Shown: positions 18,301-25,567 of the stretch, one piece after another | How positions within the stretch are numbered: the stretch's first letter is position 1 | Layout: each line of letters starts with the position of its first letter | Assembly (NCBI GenBank): GCA_963555925.1 | Contig: CAUVXJ010000029.1 | Coordinates: forward strand, 1-64,000 | Direction of reading: 5' to 3' | Origin: Protofrankia sp963555925 | Lineage (GTDB): Bacteria > Actinomycetota > Actinomycetes > Frankiales > Frankiaceae | Length of the DNA stretch: 64,000 nucleotides | Made by a program: the position numbers and the translations under genes | Notes under the pieces: model-generated | The model's input: the letters and a program-made list of their open reading frames with translations, nothing else | Told to the model about the DNA's origin: nothing | The model's database searches: none

Positions 18301-20335
18301 GCGGGCCGCCGCGTTGGCACCGCTGCCCGAGCCTGCCCGGCCGCATGCCGACAAGGTTGCCGGCAACCTTGCCGACCAGCTTGCCGACCAGGCGGAACAT
18401 CCCGTTCTTGCCGAATTCGCCGCATTCATGGCGGACACGAACGCGATGGTCTCGACTGTCGTCGGACGGTGGGCGGCCAGAAAGTCGCCGGCCGCGACTC
18501 CGGGGGCAGCGCAGACCCCGGCCGCGCAGACCCCGGCCGCGCAGACCCCGGCCGCGCAGCCGGGGGCGCCGCGCAGGGTCCGGCGGACACTGTCGATCGA
18601 AACCATGCCGTACATCATTGATCACTGCTTCTACGGCCAGCCGCCGGGGTGGCCGCATCTCGCCGACCGCTTCCCGGTGATCCCGATGACCACCCTGCTC
18701 GAGATGATGATCGATGAGGCGCGGGCGTTCACGCCCGGTCGGGTGGCGCTCGGGCTGACCGACATCCGGGCGCTGCGCTGGCTCGCGATCGCACCGGCGG
18801 TCGAGGTGACCATCACCACGGCAGCCGTCGGGTCGGACGCGGTGATGGTCAACATCGAGGGGTACGCACGCGGCACGGTCATCCTTGGCGACGACTACCC
18901 GGCGCCGCCGACGCCGTCCGATGAACCACTGCCCGACCTGCGATGCGAGGTGGTCGACGGACAGTCGATCTACCGGAGCGGACGGTTGTTCCACGGGCCC
19001 GGCTTCCAGGGCCTGGTCGCAGTAGGGCCGATCTCCCCGAATGGCGTGCACGGCGAGTTCGTCGTCACCGAGGCTCCCGGCGCGCTCCTGGACACCGCCG
19101 GCCAGCTGTTCGGGTACTGGCCGATGGAGTACCTCAGGACGGACTGGCTCCTGTTGCCCGCGACCATGCGCTCCGTGCGGTTCTTCGGCCCGCATCCGGC
19201 GGTAGGCGAACGGCTGACCGGCACTGTGTGGGTGCGCGACGTGGGGGACACGACCGTCACCGCCGACCTGGAGATACGGGCCGCGGACGGCACGGTGTGG
19301 GCGGTGATCGAGGGATGGGCGGACCGGCGGTTCTCCCAGGATGACGTGACGTGGTCGATGGCGCTGAGTCCGGCGCGCAGCGCGATCGCCGAGCGCGCCG
19401 AGGGCGGATGGGTGTTCGTCCGGGAACGATGGCACGACGCCGCATCCCGCGAGCTGATCCTGCGTTACCACCTCGACGCCGATGAGCGGGCAGCGCTTGC
19501 CGCCAGGAATCCGAAGGCTGCGCGGCAGTGGCTGGTTGGACGGATCGCGGCGAAGGACGCCGTCCGCCACTGGCTCTGGGACGGCGGCGCCGGTGACGTG
19601 TGGGGAATCGAGATCGGCGTGTCGAACGAGGCGTCCGGCCGGCCGGTGATCGATCGGTTGCCCAGCCGTGGCGGCACGCCGATCGCGGCGCCGCCATATG
19701 TCTCGCTGGCCCACACGGGATTCCTCGGTGTGGCGCTGGTGCATCCCGAGGGTGATGTCGGCATCGACATCGAGCGGGTGGCGCCGCGCGCGCCGGGCGT
19801 CGAGACGCTGGCCCTTGCCGATACCGAACAGGTCCTTCTCACGGAGGTCGCCGGCGCCGACCCGGACCGGCGCGCACTGTGGTTCACCCGGTTCTGGACC
19901 GCGAAGGAAGCGGTGGCGAAGGCGGACGGCGTCGGATTGGCGGGCCAGCCGAAGAGGTTCGTCGTGGACACGGTGGCACCTGGTCATCTCCGAGTCCGCG
20001 TGGACGCTCCGCGAGTGCACGTACGCTGGGTCGCCCACCAGCTGATCGACGCGGCCGGCGAGTCTGTGCCCGAACGCGCGGTCACCGGGTCCACGGCGGT
20101 CACCGGGTCCACCGACCGGGCTGAGGCGGACCGGGCTGAGGCGGACCGGGCTGAGGTGGATCGGTATGTCGTGGCATGGACCTCGCCGGCGGTCGAGCAA
20201 GCGGCCCGCGGAAGCCGGTGGAACACCGAAGCGGGTAACGGAAAAAGCAAAACAGAAAGCGAACTGGAAGGCTGCTTGGAAAGTAAGAATGAAAGCACCG
20301 ATGCAAGCGGTATAAAAGGCGGCGAAGGAGTATGA
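15389..20335 (+). CDS. Pfa-like multidomain synthase: KS-AT-DH-PPTase
   Basis: A 1,648-residue protein starting at GTG 15389 behind AGAAAGG. The ketosynthase begins at once (IAVVGMASVFPGAGD) and keeps Cys (DAACASS, about residue 234), EAHGTA and GHAMPAAG, so it is not a decarboxylase-only chain-length factor by these residues. An acyltransferase with GGHSIGEWN (about 697) follows. About residues 1070-1330 look like a hotdog dehydratase region, with IIDHCFYGQPPGW carrying the likely His. The C-terminus is a Sfp-type phosphopantetheinyl transferase with GIDIERV (about 1457) and WTAKEAVAK (about 1503), which could activate the ACPs encoded on either side. The final 35 residues are Ser/Glu/Lys-rich and encoded by AT-rich DNA. 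The stop overlaps the next start as ATGA. It is the partner of the NPD-KS-AT-ACP-KR protein. Confidence 0.9.
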   Translation: MKSAIAVVGMASVFPGAGDLATYWSNIVSGVDAVRDVSPRRWDQEFFHPDSAAGSGASGGGASGADAPGGEAGSGVKPVVAADRIYCRRGGFVEEFATFDPVEFGIMPLAVDWAEPDQLLALRVAAEAVADAGGADTLGDRGRTGVVLGRGGYLAAGLARLDQRVKVSTQLVTTLRELVPTLTTDQLAAVRTAFVETLGPDRPEAAIGLVPNLAASRIANWLDLHGPAYTLDAACASSLIALDTAVRELVGGRADAMIAGGVHLAQEVTFWSVFSLLRALSPSSRIRPFDRRADGILIGEGVGMVVLKRLADAERAGDRIYAVIRGCGVSSDGRSSTLLAPSQQGQILAVERAWADAGLDPTAPGALGLVEAHGTATPVGDAAELATLGRVFGRAAGAPPIGIGSVKSMIGHAMPAAGAAGLIKAVLALHHRTLPPTLHCEQPHPALASTRFEPIHEATTWEAPERVPRRAGVNAFGFGGINAHVVVEEAPSPSNAPSIAFPVRGATAASAAGSARVSTREPGSGPEQGAERVLLVAGASAAALARALAAPDEELLARDDAGDMPTGGPYRLAIVAPDSRRLALARTVVERGTAWRGRNDLWFTASPLLGGRALVQPDGTAGPGKIAFLFCGLEDGFHPRVDDVRAHFALPHRVVDADADADAEVLGMHGVASIEVGRILDVALRRLGIVPDVLGGHSIGEWNAMISAGLIADDFVDMFVNSFDPSSLDVPGVAFGALGCGVSQAVAAIDGLSDVVISHDNCPHQSIICGGRRSVTTVLERLHSQGVLCRILPFRSGFHSPFFAPYLGRVRTDVARTPIGAATVPVWSATTVAPYPQDPAAVRDLFARHLLEPVRFRALIEALYAAGVRVFVAVGTGSIAGFVQDTMARADYLTVVTNTPKRSGLDQLRRVAAALWVEGASPRMDLLPTVDRAVAGSVAAPVAGSGSTASRARRGRPMLLNLGAPLIRLGERAAALAPLPEPARPHADKVAGNLADQLADQAEHPVLAEFAAFMADTNAMVSTVVGRWAARKSPAATPGAAQTPAAQTPAAQTPAAQPGAPRRVRRTLSIETMPYIIDHCFYGQPPGWPHLADRFPVIPMTTLLEMMIDEARAFTPGRVALGLTDIRALRWLAIAPAVEVTITTAAVGSDAVMVNIEGYARGTVILGDDYPAPPTPSDEPLPDLRCEVVDGQSIYRSGRLFHGPGFQGLVAVGPISPNGVHGEFVVTEAPGALLDTAGQLFGYWPMEYLRTDWLLLPATMRSVRFFGPHPAVGERLTGTVWVRDVGDTTVTADLEIRAADGTVWAVIEGWADRRFSQDDVTWSMALSPARSAIAERAEGGWVFVRERWHDAASRELILRYHLDADERAALAARNPKAARQWLVGRIAAKDAVRHWLWDGGAGDVWGIEIGVSNEASGRPVIDRLPSRGGTPIAAPPYVSLAHTGFLGVALVHPEGDVGIDIERVAPRAPGVETLALADTEQVLLTEVAGADPDRRALWFTRFWTAKEAVAKADGVGLAGQPKRFVVDTVAPGHLRVRVDAPRVHVRWVAHQLIDAAGESVPERAVTGSTAVTGSTDRAEADRAEADRAEVDRYVVAWTSPAVEQAARGSRWNTEAGNGKSKTESELEGCLESKNESTDASGIKGGEGV
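18509..18553 (+). repeat. 15-bp tandem array (3 units) before the DH domain
   Basis: Three perfect copies of GCGCAGACCCCGGCC encode AQTPA repeats in frame. Confidence 0.9.
20080..20158 (+). repeat. Two adjacent in-frame tandem arrays near the end of the second synthase gene
   Basis: An 18-bp unit occurs twice (AVTGST, about 20080-20115). It is followed by a 15-bp unit, GACCGGGCTGAGGCG, occurring three times (20114-20158, DRAEA). Confidence 0.85.
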
Positions 20336-20811
20336 ACATGACGACCGAGTACGCGCTGGTTCCCGACGAGGCGCCGGCCGGCGGCCGGGCTGTGGTCGAG
20401 GCCCGGGTCCTCGGTGAGGTGGCGGCGCTGTTGCGTGACATCATCGGCGAGGAATATGTCATCGATCTGGAAATCGGGATGGAGACGTCGTTCAACACCG
20501 ACCTCGAACTGGAGAGCATCGAGTTCGTCACTCTTGCCGATCGGATGCGGGAACGCTATGGCGACATGGTCGACTTCGTCGGCTTTCTCGCCGGCATGGG
20601 TGTTGACGAGGTCATCAACATGAAGGTCGGACAGGTGGTCTCCTACATCGCCGACTGTCTGGAGGGCCGAAGGGCGCGCGACGATCGTCAGATCGCGCGC
20701 CCGGCGGCCGAAGTCCCCGGGGCGCTGGAGGGCCGAAGGGCGCGCGACGATCGTCAGATCGCGCGCCCGGCGGCCGAAGTCCTCGAAGCGTTCACGGCCC
20801 CACGGTCGTAG
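20332..20811 (+). CDS. Discrete acyl carrier protein with a repeat-derived tail
   Basis: A 159-residue protein overlapping the upstream gene by ATGA, with GGCGAAGGAG as ribosome site. Residues about 22-105 are a carrier-protein fold; the serine in DLELESIEFV is the expected phosphopantetheine site. This departs from the LGIDS form of the ACP inside the first synthase. From about residue 110 the protein is two 22-residue repeats (LEGRRARDDRQIARPAAEV...) that are the translation of a dispersed DNA palindrome, so the natural ACP probably ended near residue 110. It likely serves the flanking synthases as a loading, extension or release carrier. Confidence 0.85.
   Translation: MNMTTEYALVPDEAPAGGRAVVEARVLGEVAALLRDIIGEEYVIDLEIGMETSFNTDLELESIEFVTLADRMRERYGDMVDFVGFLAGMGVDEVINMKVGQVVSYIADCLEGRRARDDRQIARPAAEVPGALEGRRARDDRQIARPAAEVLEAFTAPRS
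20672..20702. repeat. Dispersed palindrome, family 1, copy 1 (inside the ACP gene)
   Basis: GGGCGCGCGA (20672-20681) and TCGCGCGCCC (20693-20702) form a perfect 10-bp stem around an 11-nt loop. Flanking GGGCCGAA and GGCGGCCGAA are shared with other copies. Confidence 0.9.
20738..20768. repeat. Dispersed palindrome, family 1, copy 2 (inside the ACP gene)
   Basis: Identical to copy 1 and exactly 66 bp downstream, so the palindrome was duplicated in tandem and stays in frame within the ACP gene. Confidence 0.9.
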
Positions 20812-20813
20812 CA

Positions 20814-21761
20814 GTGGCCGAGATTCTTGCCAACGGCGTCCGGCTGCACGTCCAGCGGCTGCCACCCAACGGTGGCCCGCAACCGGGGTCGCCCGTTGTC
20901 GTCACGGTGCACGGCATGGTCATGGACAACATGTCCAGTTTCTACTTCTCGCTCGGTAACAGTCTCGCCCACGCGGGTGCTGACGTGATCTGTTATGATC
21001 TTCGGGGTCACGGGCGCAGCGAGCGGACTCCGGCCGGCTACGGCATGGCGAACTCGATGGCGGATCTGGCGGCGATGCTCGAGGCACTCGGTGTCGATAG
21101 TCCCGTCCACCTGGTCGGCAACAGCTATGGGGCCACCATGGCGCTCACCTACGGGCTGGAGTTTCCTGAGCAGGTCGCGAGCCTCACGCTGATCGAGCCG
21201 CCGTTCCTCATCGACGGCCTCGGCGCCGAGATGGCCAGGTCGCTTACGCAGGTTCTGGTCGGGCTCTCCGACGTCGAGGTCGAACAGTGGCTGGCAGAGT
21301 CCGCTGGACGGGCTATCAGCCGGATCACCCGAAGCGCCCAGTCACTGCTTCGGGACACCTCGATCGCGCAGGACATGCTCGCCACCGTCGCCTTCTCGCC
21401 CGAGCGGTTGGCGTGCCTGGATATACCGGTACTCGCGGTCTATGGCGGCAACTCCGACATCATCGGTCAGGCCGAGGGGCTCACCAGGCTTGTCGGCGAC
21501 TGCACGCTGGTCATCCTGGAACATCACACACACGCCGTGCTGCGCGAGGCCGCCGAATACCTGCGCAGGCTGATGCGGTGGTGGCTGTTCGACCGCGAGC
21601 AGTCGATGCCGACCTACACCCGCGGCCCTGGGCGGGCATTCGACACCCCCGAGTGGGTGACGTTGATGACCCCGCCGGTGGATCTCAACAGCCCGAAACC
21701 GGACGGCACACAACGGGCGGATCATGCAGCGGCCGACGCCGGCCCGGTGACATCCGCGTGA
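20814..21761 (+). CDS. Alpha/beta hydrolase (possible chain-release thioesterase)
   Basis: A 315-residue alpha/beta-hydrolase-fold protein starting at GTG 20814, two bases after the ACP stop, so almost certainly co-translated. The nucleophile elbow is GNSYG (Ser about residue 103), the likely acid is the Asp in YGGNSDIIG and the likely His is in EHHTHAVL; CYDLRGHGRS matches the usual oxyanion-side strand. The last 60 residues form a Pro-rich, probably disordered tail. Position in the PKS operon suggests it hydrolyses or transfers the finished chain from the carrier protein. Sequence alone cannot separate thioesterase from other esterase activity. Its stop overlaps the next start as GTGA. Confidence 0.85.
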   Translation: MAEILANGVRLHVQRLPPNGGPQPGSPVVVTVHGMVMDNMSSFYFSLGNSLAHAGADVICYDLRGHGRSERTPAGYGMANSMADLAAMLEALGVDSPVHLVGNSYGATMALTYGLEFPEQVASLTLIEPPFLIDGLGAEMARSLTQVLVGLSDVEVEQWLAESAGRAISRITRSAQSLLRDTSIAQDMLATVAFSPERLACLDIPVLAVYGGNSDIIGQAEGLTRLVGDCTLVILEHHTHAVLREAAEYLRRLMRWWLFDREQSMPTYTRGPGRAFDTPEWVTLMTPPVDLNSPKPDGTQRADHAAADAGPVTSA

Positions 21762-23017
21762 GTCGCTTTCTGTTTGTCGTGCCGCCGCTGACCGGGCATG
21801 TCAACCCGGCCGCTGGAATCGCCGGTGAACTCACCGAACGCGGTCATGACACTGCCATCGCCGGCCACGCCGGTGTGATCGGGCCGCTGCTGCCACCCGG
21901 ACTCGCCCTGCTTCCGCTGACGGGCGAACTGTCCAGCGCTGAAAAGGCTGCCATCGATGAGAAGTCGAAGAAGCTGCGTGGGCCGGCGTCCCTGAAGTTC
22001 CTGTGGGAGGACTTCCTCATCCCGCTGGCCGCTTCGATGGTCGCTGACGTGGAGGCTCTGGTCGACGAGTTCGCGCCGGACGTGCTCGTGGTGGACCAGC
22101 AGGCGATCGGTGCGGCGTTGGTCGCCCGCCGTCGCGGCCTGGCATGGGCGACCCTGGCGACCACGTCCGCGGAACTGGACGACCCGTATGACGTGCTTGC
22201 CGGGGTCGGACAGTGGGTCGTCGATACTTTACGTGACTTCCAGCGTGCCCAGGGGGTGTCAGAACACGACGCGCGCGTCGGCGATCTGCGGTTCTCTGAC
22301 CAGCTGACCCTGATCTGTTCCGTGCCGCAGATGCTGCGGACGGCTGGCTTCCCCGGGCATTACGTCTTTATCGGGACGCCGGCCGGCTGGCGTCGACCGG
22401 CGCCAGCCTTCCCCTGGGAATGGCTCGACCCGCAGCGCGAGCTTGTGCTCGTCTCGTTGGGGACAGTGACCCGCGATGCCGGCGGGCGATTTCTGCGGGT
22501 CGCGGTGGAGGCCCTTGATTCGCTCGCGCATCGGCTGCAGGCGATAGTGGTGGCGCCGCCCGGGACAGTGAATGCAGCCACAAACGGTGTGGCCGAATTC
22601 GGCGAGTTCGGACCGGACGTCGCGCGCGGTGACATCAAGGGTGACATCAAGGGCGGCGCTGTTCGGAACCATGTTCTCCTGCTGCCCTACGTGCCGCAGG
22701 TCGAGCTGATGCCACGATTGTCCGCGGTGGTGTCGCACGGCGGGAACAACACCGTCTGCGAGGCGCTCGCGCACGGGGTTCCACTGGTTGTCGCGCCGGT
22801 CCGGGACGACCAGCCGATCATCGGCGAGCAGGTCGTACGCGCTGGCGCCGGTCTGCGGGTCCGGTTCGGGCGGGTGAGCGCGCCCGCGTTGCGTGAGTCG
22901 ATCCTGTCGGTGTTGGACGACTCCTCTTTCCGCACGGCCGCCGGGCGGTTACGCGAGGATTTCACGACGGCCGGCGGAGTCAAGGCCGCCGCGGACCACC
23001 TGCTGAAAATGGTTTAG
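21758..23017 (+). CDS. GT1-family (MGT-like) glycosyltransferase
   Basis: A 419-residue glycosyltransferase of the GT-B, GT1/UGT type. GTG 21758 overlaps the hydrolase stop by 4 bp and places FLFVVPPLTGHVNP, the family N-terminus, directly after the start; a longer frame upstream is an overlap artefact. The C-terminal half has LVLVSLGTVT, then LLPYVPQVELMPRLSAVVSHGG and GVPLVVAPVRDDQPI, the nucleotide-sugar site of macrolide and lipid glycosyltransferases. The SHGG His is retained. A two-unit repeat (GDIKGDIKGG) lies near residue 290. It probably attaches a sugar to the lipid made by the operon. Donor and acceptor are unknown. Confidence 0.87.
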   Translation: MSRFLFVVPPLTGHVNPAAGIAGELTERGHDTAIAGHAGVIGPLLPPGLALLPLTGELSSAEKAAIDEKSKKLRGPASLKFLWEDFLIPLAASMVADVEALVDEFAPDVLVVDQQAIGAALVARRRGLAWATLATTSAELDDPYDVLAGVGQWVVDTLRDFQRAQGVSEHDARVGDLRFSDQLTLICSVPQMLRTAGFPGHYVFIGTPAGWRRPAPAFPWEWLDPQRELVLVSLGTVTRDAGGRFLRVAVEALDSLAHRLQAIVVAPPGTVNAATNGVAEFGEFGPDVARGDIKGDIKGGAVRNHVLLLPYVPQVELMPRLSAVVSHGGNNTVCEALAHGVPLVVAPVRDDQPIIGEQVVRAGAGLRVRFGRVSAPALRESILSVLDDSSFRTAAGRLREDFTTAGGVKAAADHLLKMV

Positions 23018-23080
23018 CTCTATCACGATGGTTTAGCCCTGTCAGGAAGATGTAGCCCGGTCAGGAGGCGATGCCGGGCG

Positions 23081-25021
23081 ATGTTGTGGTGGCTGCCGAT
23101 CCTGATGTGTGTCGGGATCATCGCGAACGGGCTACGGTTGCGTGGCCGGCTCCGTCGCCTGGACACGGTGCCAGCCAGCGGCCGCCCGGTGGATCCGCGC
23201 CACGAGTTCCTGGTCGCCCGTGACGTCCGGCTCACCGCCGCCGCGCGCCGCGCCGTGAGCAACCACGCCAGTCGCGAACGCCTGCGGGTACTCGACCTCA
23301 TCCCCGCTGATCTGCCGGTCGAACGCGCGCTCGACGTCGCCCGGATGGTCGATACCCGGACCTACCGGAGCGACCGCGGCGCTGCCGGCCGTGGAGCGTT
23401 CCAGGCGATCCTCGCGGACGCGGAGCTGTTGGACCGGGCCGGCATCCACCAGCGGGAGGGATTCGATCCGGTCGAGCTCGTCGACATCATCGCCCGGTTG
23501 AAGAATCATGCGACCATCGGTACGGATCTCGTGGTCGTACCTGGGCTGAGCGCCGCCCGGGATGATCCGGTCAGCCGGGCGCGCGTACAGAAACGGACCT
23601 ACCGCGGTAAGCCGTTGAACCTGCTCGCCCCGACGTTTCGGGACATCGCCATGGTGTGCGGTGGATCCGTCAACCTGCGCTGGGCACTGGTGGCCACCGT
23701 CCTTTTCTGGTTACAGCCGTTCTTCGTCTGTGCCGGACGGGTGCCGTTGCGGCCACGCGACCTTGCGCGCAGCCCGGTCGTTCGGATTCTCGCCGGTGTC
23801 GCATTCGTCATCGCCGCGGCCAGGAACGGTCGCCGCACCGCTGCGCAGAAAAAAGCGCGGAAGTCTTCTGGACTGTCCGTGGATGGGGCAAAAAAGGATA
23901 CCCGGATCGCGGCTGTCCGGTGCCGCGACTCACTTCAGCACCGGCTTGGGGAGGGAATCGAGACCCTCCTGGAACCTGTTCGGGAAACCTGTCCGTGGTG
24001 CGGATCGCCTGACCTGGTGACCCGCCTTGAGTCGCGAGACCTCCAGCAGCGCAAGCCCGGCCGTTTCCGGTTGCAGCGGTGCAGGGGGTGTGGTCATGTC
24101 TTTGTCAACCCGCGGTTGACGAATGCGGGCAGCGACTTTTTCGGCCGCGACCACGAACGTCTTCGAGATGGCTTTCCACCGGATTCCGGCGCGTATCCGG
24201 GAGACGAGCACAACAATGACTGTGACGGTGTGCACAAGGACCTGGTTGGCGGTCCTGTCGGATATTTTTCCGGCGGCATTCGAGTATACCGGGAACGCGC
24301 TGAGATGCAACGGCCCTTTGCCGCTCCACGGTCCTGGCTCGATGTGGGTACCGGTTCCGGTCGCTTTTGTGATCTTGCTCGGGATATCTGGCCCGACACC
24401 GTTTTCGACGGGCTGGACACATCGCCGGGTGTTACCGAGGCCGGGTGCCGCGGGTGGGTTGATCATGCGTTCCGGGGAACTCTCGCCGACCGTGCCCCCG
24501 AACTGGGCGGTCGTTACGACGTTGTCAGCATGTTCCGGTATCTGGAATACGTCCGCGACCCGTATCTCGAACTCGACCTGGCGGCCAAGACGCTGGTCGC
24601 CGGGGGGTATCTCCTGCTTGAGCTGCCGAATGCCCAGTGCCCGGCCGCGGGTTTCCTCGGGCGTTTCTGGGTGGGCTGGTCCGTCCCCCGGCATCTGCAC
24701 CTGCCGACCCCAGACAATCTGACCGCGGCCTTGGCCGAACGCGGCCTGCGGCCGGTCGCGCTACGGTTCGGCCGGGTGCACCGACCGGGCGACCTCACCG
24801 CCGCTGTTCACCTTGCCCTGCAGTGGCTGGCGCCGGACCCGAGGTCGCCGTGGTTGCCCGACGGGCCGACCGGCTGGCGGAGGTTGCGTCGTGGCAGCGC
24901 GCTGGTTCTGGCCACGCCGCTTTTTCTGGCGGCGGCCGCGATGGATTTCTTGCTGCAGCCGGTGTTTCATGGTGGACGCCGTGCGAACGCCTTTCGGGTG
25001 GTCGCCCGAAAGGACTTCTGA
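23081..25021 (+). CDS. Membrane-anchored methyltransferase with zinc ribbon and extra N-terminal module
   Basis: A 646-residue fusion. Residues 1-18 are a membrane anchor (MLWWLPILMCVGIIANG). A conserved-looking but unrecognised region follows to about 260 and contains two more hydrophobic segments (near 202-222 and 230-248). A CPWCG...CRGCG zinc ribbon lies near 310-345, then a class I SAM methyltransferase domain with LDVGTGSGRF (about 422), and a last hydrophobic helix near 610-630. AGGAGG lies 12 bp before ATG 23081, favouring this start over the out-of-frame ATG at 23071. It is last in the operon, 63 bp after the glycosyltransferase, and probably methylates the glycolipid at the membrane. 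Zn-ribbon methyltransferases are common in sugar and lipid pathways. Confidence 0.8.
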   Translation: MLWWLPILMCVGIIANGLRLRGRLRRLDTVPASGRPVDPRHEFLVARDVRLTAAARRAVSNHASRERLRVLDLIPADLPVERALDVARMVDTRTYRSDRGAAGRGAFQAILADAELLDRAGIHQREGFDPVELVDIIARLKNHATIGTDLVVVPGLSAARDDPVSRARVQKRTYRGKPLNLLAPTFRDIAMVCGGSVNLRWALVATVLFWLQPFFVCAGRVPLRPRDLARSPVVRILAGVAFVIAAARNGRRTAAQKKARKSSGLSVDGAKKDTRIAAVRCRDSLQHRLGEGIETLLEPVRETCPWCGSPDLVTRLESRDLQQRKPGRFRLQRCRGCGHVFVNPRLTNAGSDFFGRDHERLRDGFPPDSGAYPGDEHNNDCDGVHKDLVGGPVGYFSGGIRVYRERAEMQRPFAAPRSWLDVGTGSGRFCDLARDIWPDTVFDGLDTSPGVTEAGCRGWVDHAFRGTLADRAPELGGRYDVVSMFRYLEYVRDPYLELDLAAKTLVAGGYLLLELPNAQCPAAGFLGRFWVGWSVPRHLHLPTPDNLTAALAERGLRPVALRFGRVHRPGDLTAAVHLALQWLAPDPRSPWLPDGPTGWRRLRRGSALVLATPLFLAAAAMDFLLQPVFHGGRRANAFRVVARKDF

Positions 25022-25123
25022 ACGCTTGGGCCGGCCGGCCGGCCGGCTGGGCCGCTTGGGCCGCTTGGGCCGTCATGTCGGCCTTGCTGTTATGCCGGCC
25101 GGGCTGTCATGCCGATTGAACCC
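25022..25123. other. Operon end with CCGG and GGGCCGCTT repeats
   Basis: Just after the methyltransferase stop is a run of CCGG units (about 25028-25046), self-complementary and able to fold. Three GGGCCGCTT-like units (about 25047-25072) follow. This is a plausible termination region, but no classic terminator is seen. Confidence 0.4.
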
Positions 25124-25258
25124 CTATGTCGTTGTGCGGGTGTCCGGTCGCTGTCTGCCCGAATCGGCTGCTCCGGGCGCCGCGTCATCCCGCCAGTCAC
25201 GGACGAGGCCGACAATGAAGATTCCGATGAAGAAGAACAGCAATGGCAGCAGAATCAT
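25124..25258 (-). CDS. Small membrane protein, 44 aa
   Basis: From ATG 25258, six bases after GGGAG, the frame encodes one strongly hydrophobic helix (MILLPLLFFFIGIFIVGLV) followed by a charged, Arg/Asp-rich tail ending RPDTRTTT. A longer frame begins at 25339, but the good ribosome site and the immediate hydrophobic start favour 25258. It lies in the space between the Pfa-like operon and thiC, on the opposite strand to both. A single-pass topology with the tail in the cytoplasm is likely. No family is recognised; small hydrophobic frames can be chance in GC-rich DNA, though codon choice in the TTC/CTG-rich helix looks genuine. Confidence 0.5.
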   Translation of the reverse strand: MILLPLLFFFIGIFIVGLVRDWRDDAAPGAADSGRQRPDTRTTT

Positions 25259-25467
25259 CTGTGCTCCCAGCGGAAGAGGAGAGCCGGCGCGGCCGCACTG
25301 CGCAGGACAACCCCAGGTGCCTACCCTCTTGCGGAACACATCTCACCTGACGTCCGCACTGGGTGACGCTGTGACACACGCTGAGGTCGTCGGTGGTGTT
25401 TTGCCGATTCGGTGGCGGCAGCGCACGGGCTGCCGTACCGTTCACATCATCCAACGTCAACGCGGGA

Positions 25468-25560
25468 GCTTCCGCCACAAGGAGGCTGAGAGGGCGGTTG
25501 GGGTCACACCCGGGTGCCGCCGACCGCCGAACCTGTCCGGATAATGCCGGCGTAGGGAGC
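25468..25560 (+). promoter_or_regulatory. TPP (THI-box) riboswitch of thiC
   Basis: The conserved cores GGCTGAGAG (25484-25492), ACCTG (25531-25535) and ATAATGCCGGCGTAGGGA (about 25541-25558) match the thiamine-pyrophosphate riboswitch. P1 can form between GCTTCC (25468-25473) and GGGAGC (25555-25560). The same GGGAG is the ribosome binding site of thiC, 8 bases before its GTG, so ligand binding should hide it. Confidence 0.93.
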
Positions 25561-25567
25561 CATCGCT

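Noticed and set aside
15500..20200. A 1,566-codon open frame on the strand opposite the second synthase gene
   Set aside because: The plus strand encodes recognisable KS, AT, DH and PPTase domains. The opposite frame is low-complexity Arg/Pro/Gly sequence, a usual shadow in GC-rich genes.
7280..20811. Enediyne polyketide synthase cluster
   Set aside because: KS-AT-ACP-KR and DH-PPTase modules recall PKSE, but they are split over two proteins with a second KS-AT. The ACP motif LGIDSIKRMEIL is Pfa-type, and no enediyne accessory genes are present.
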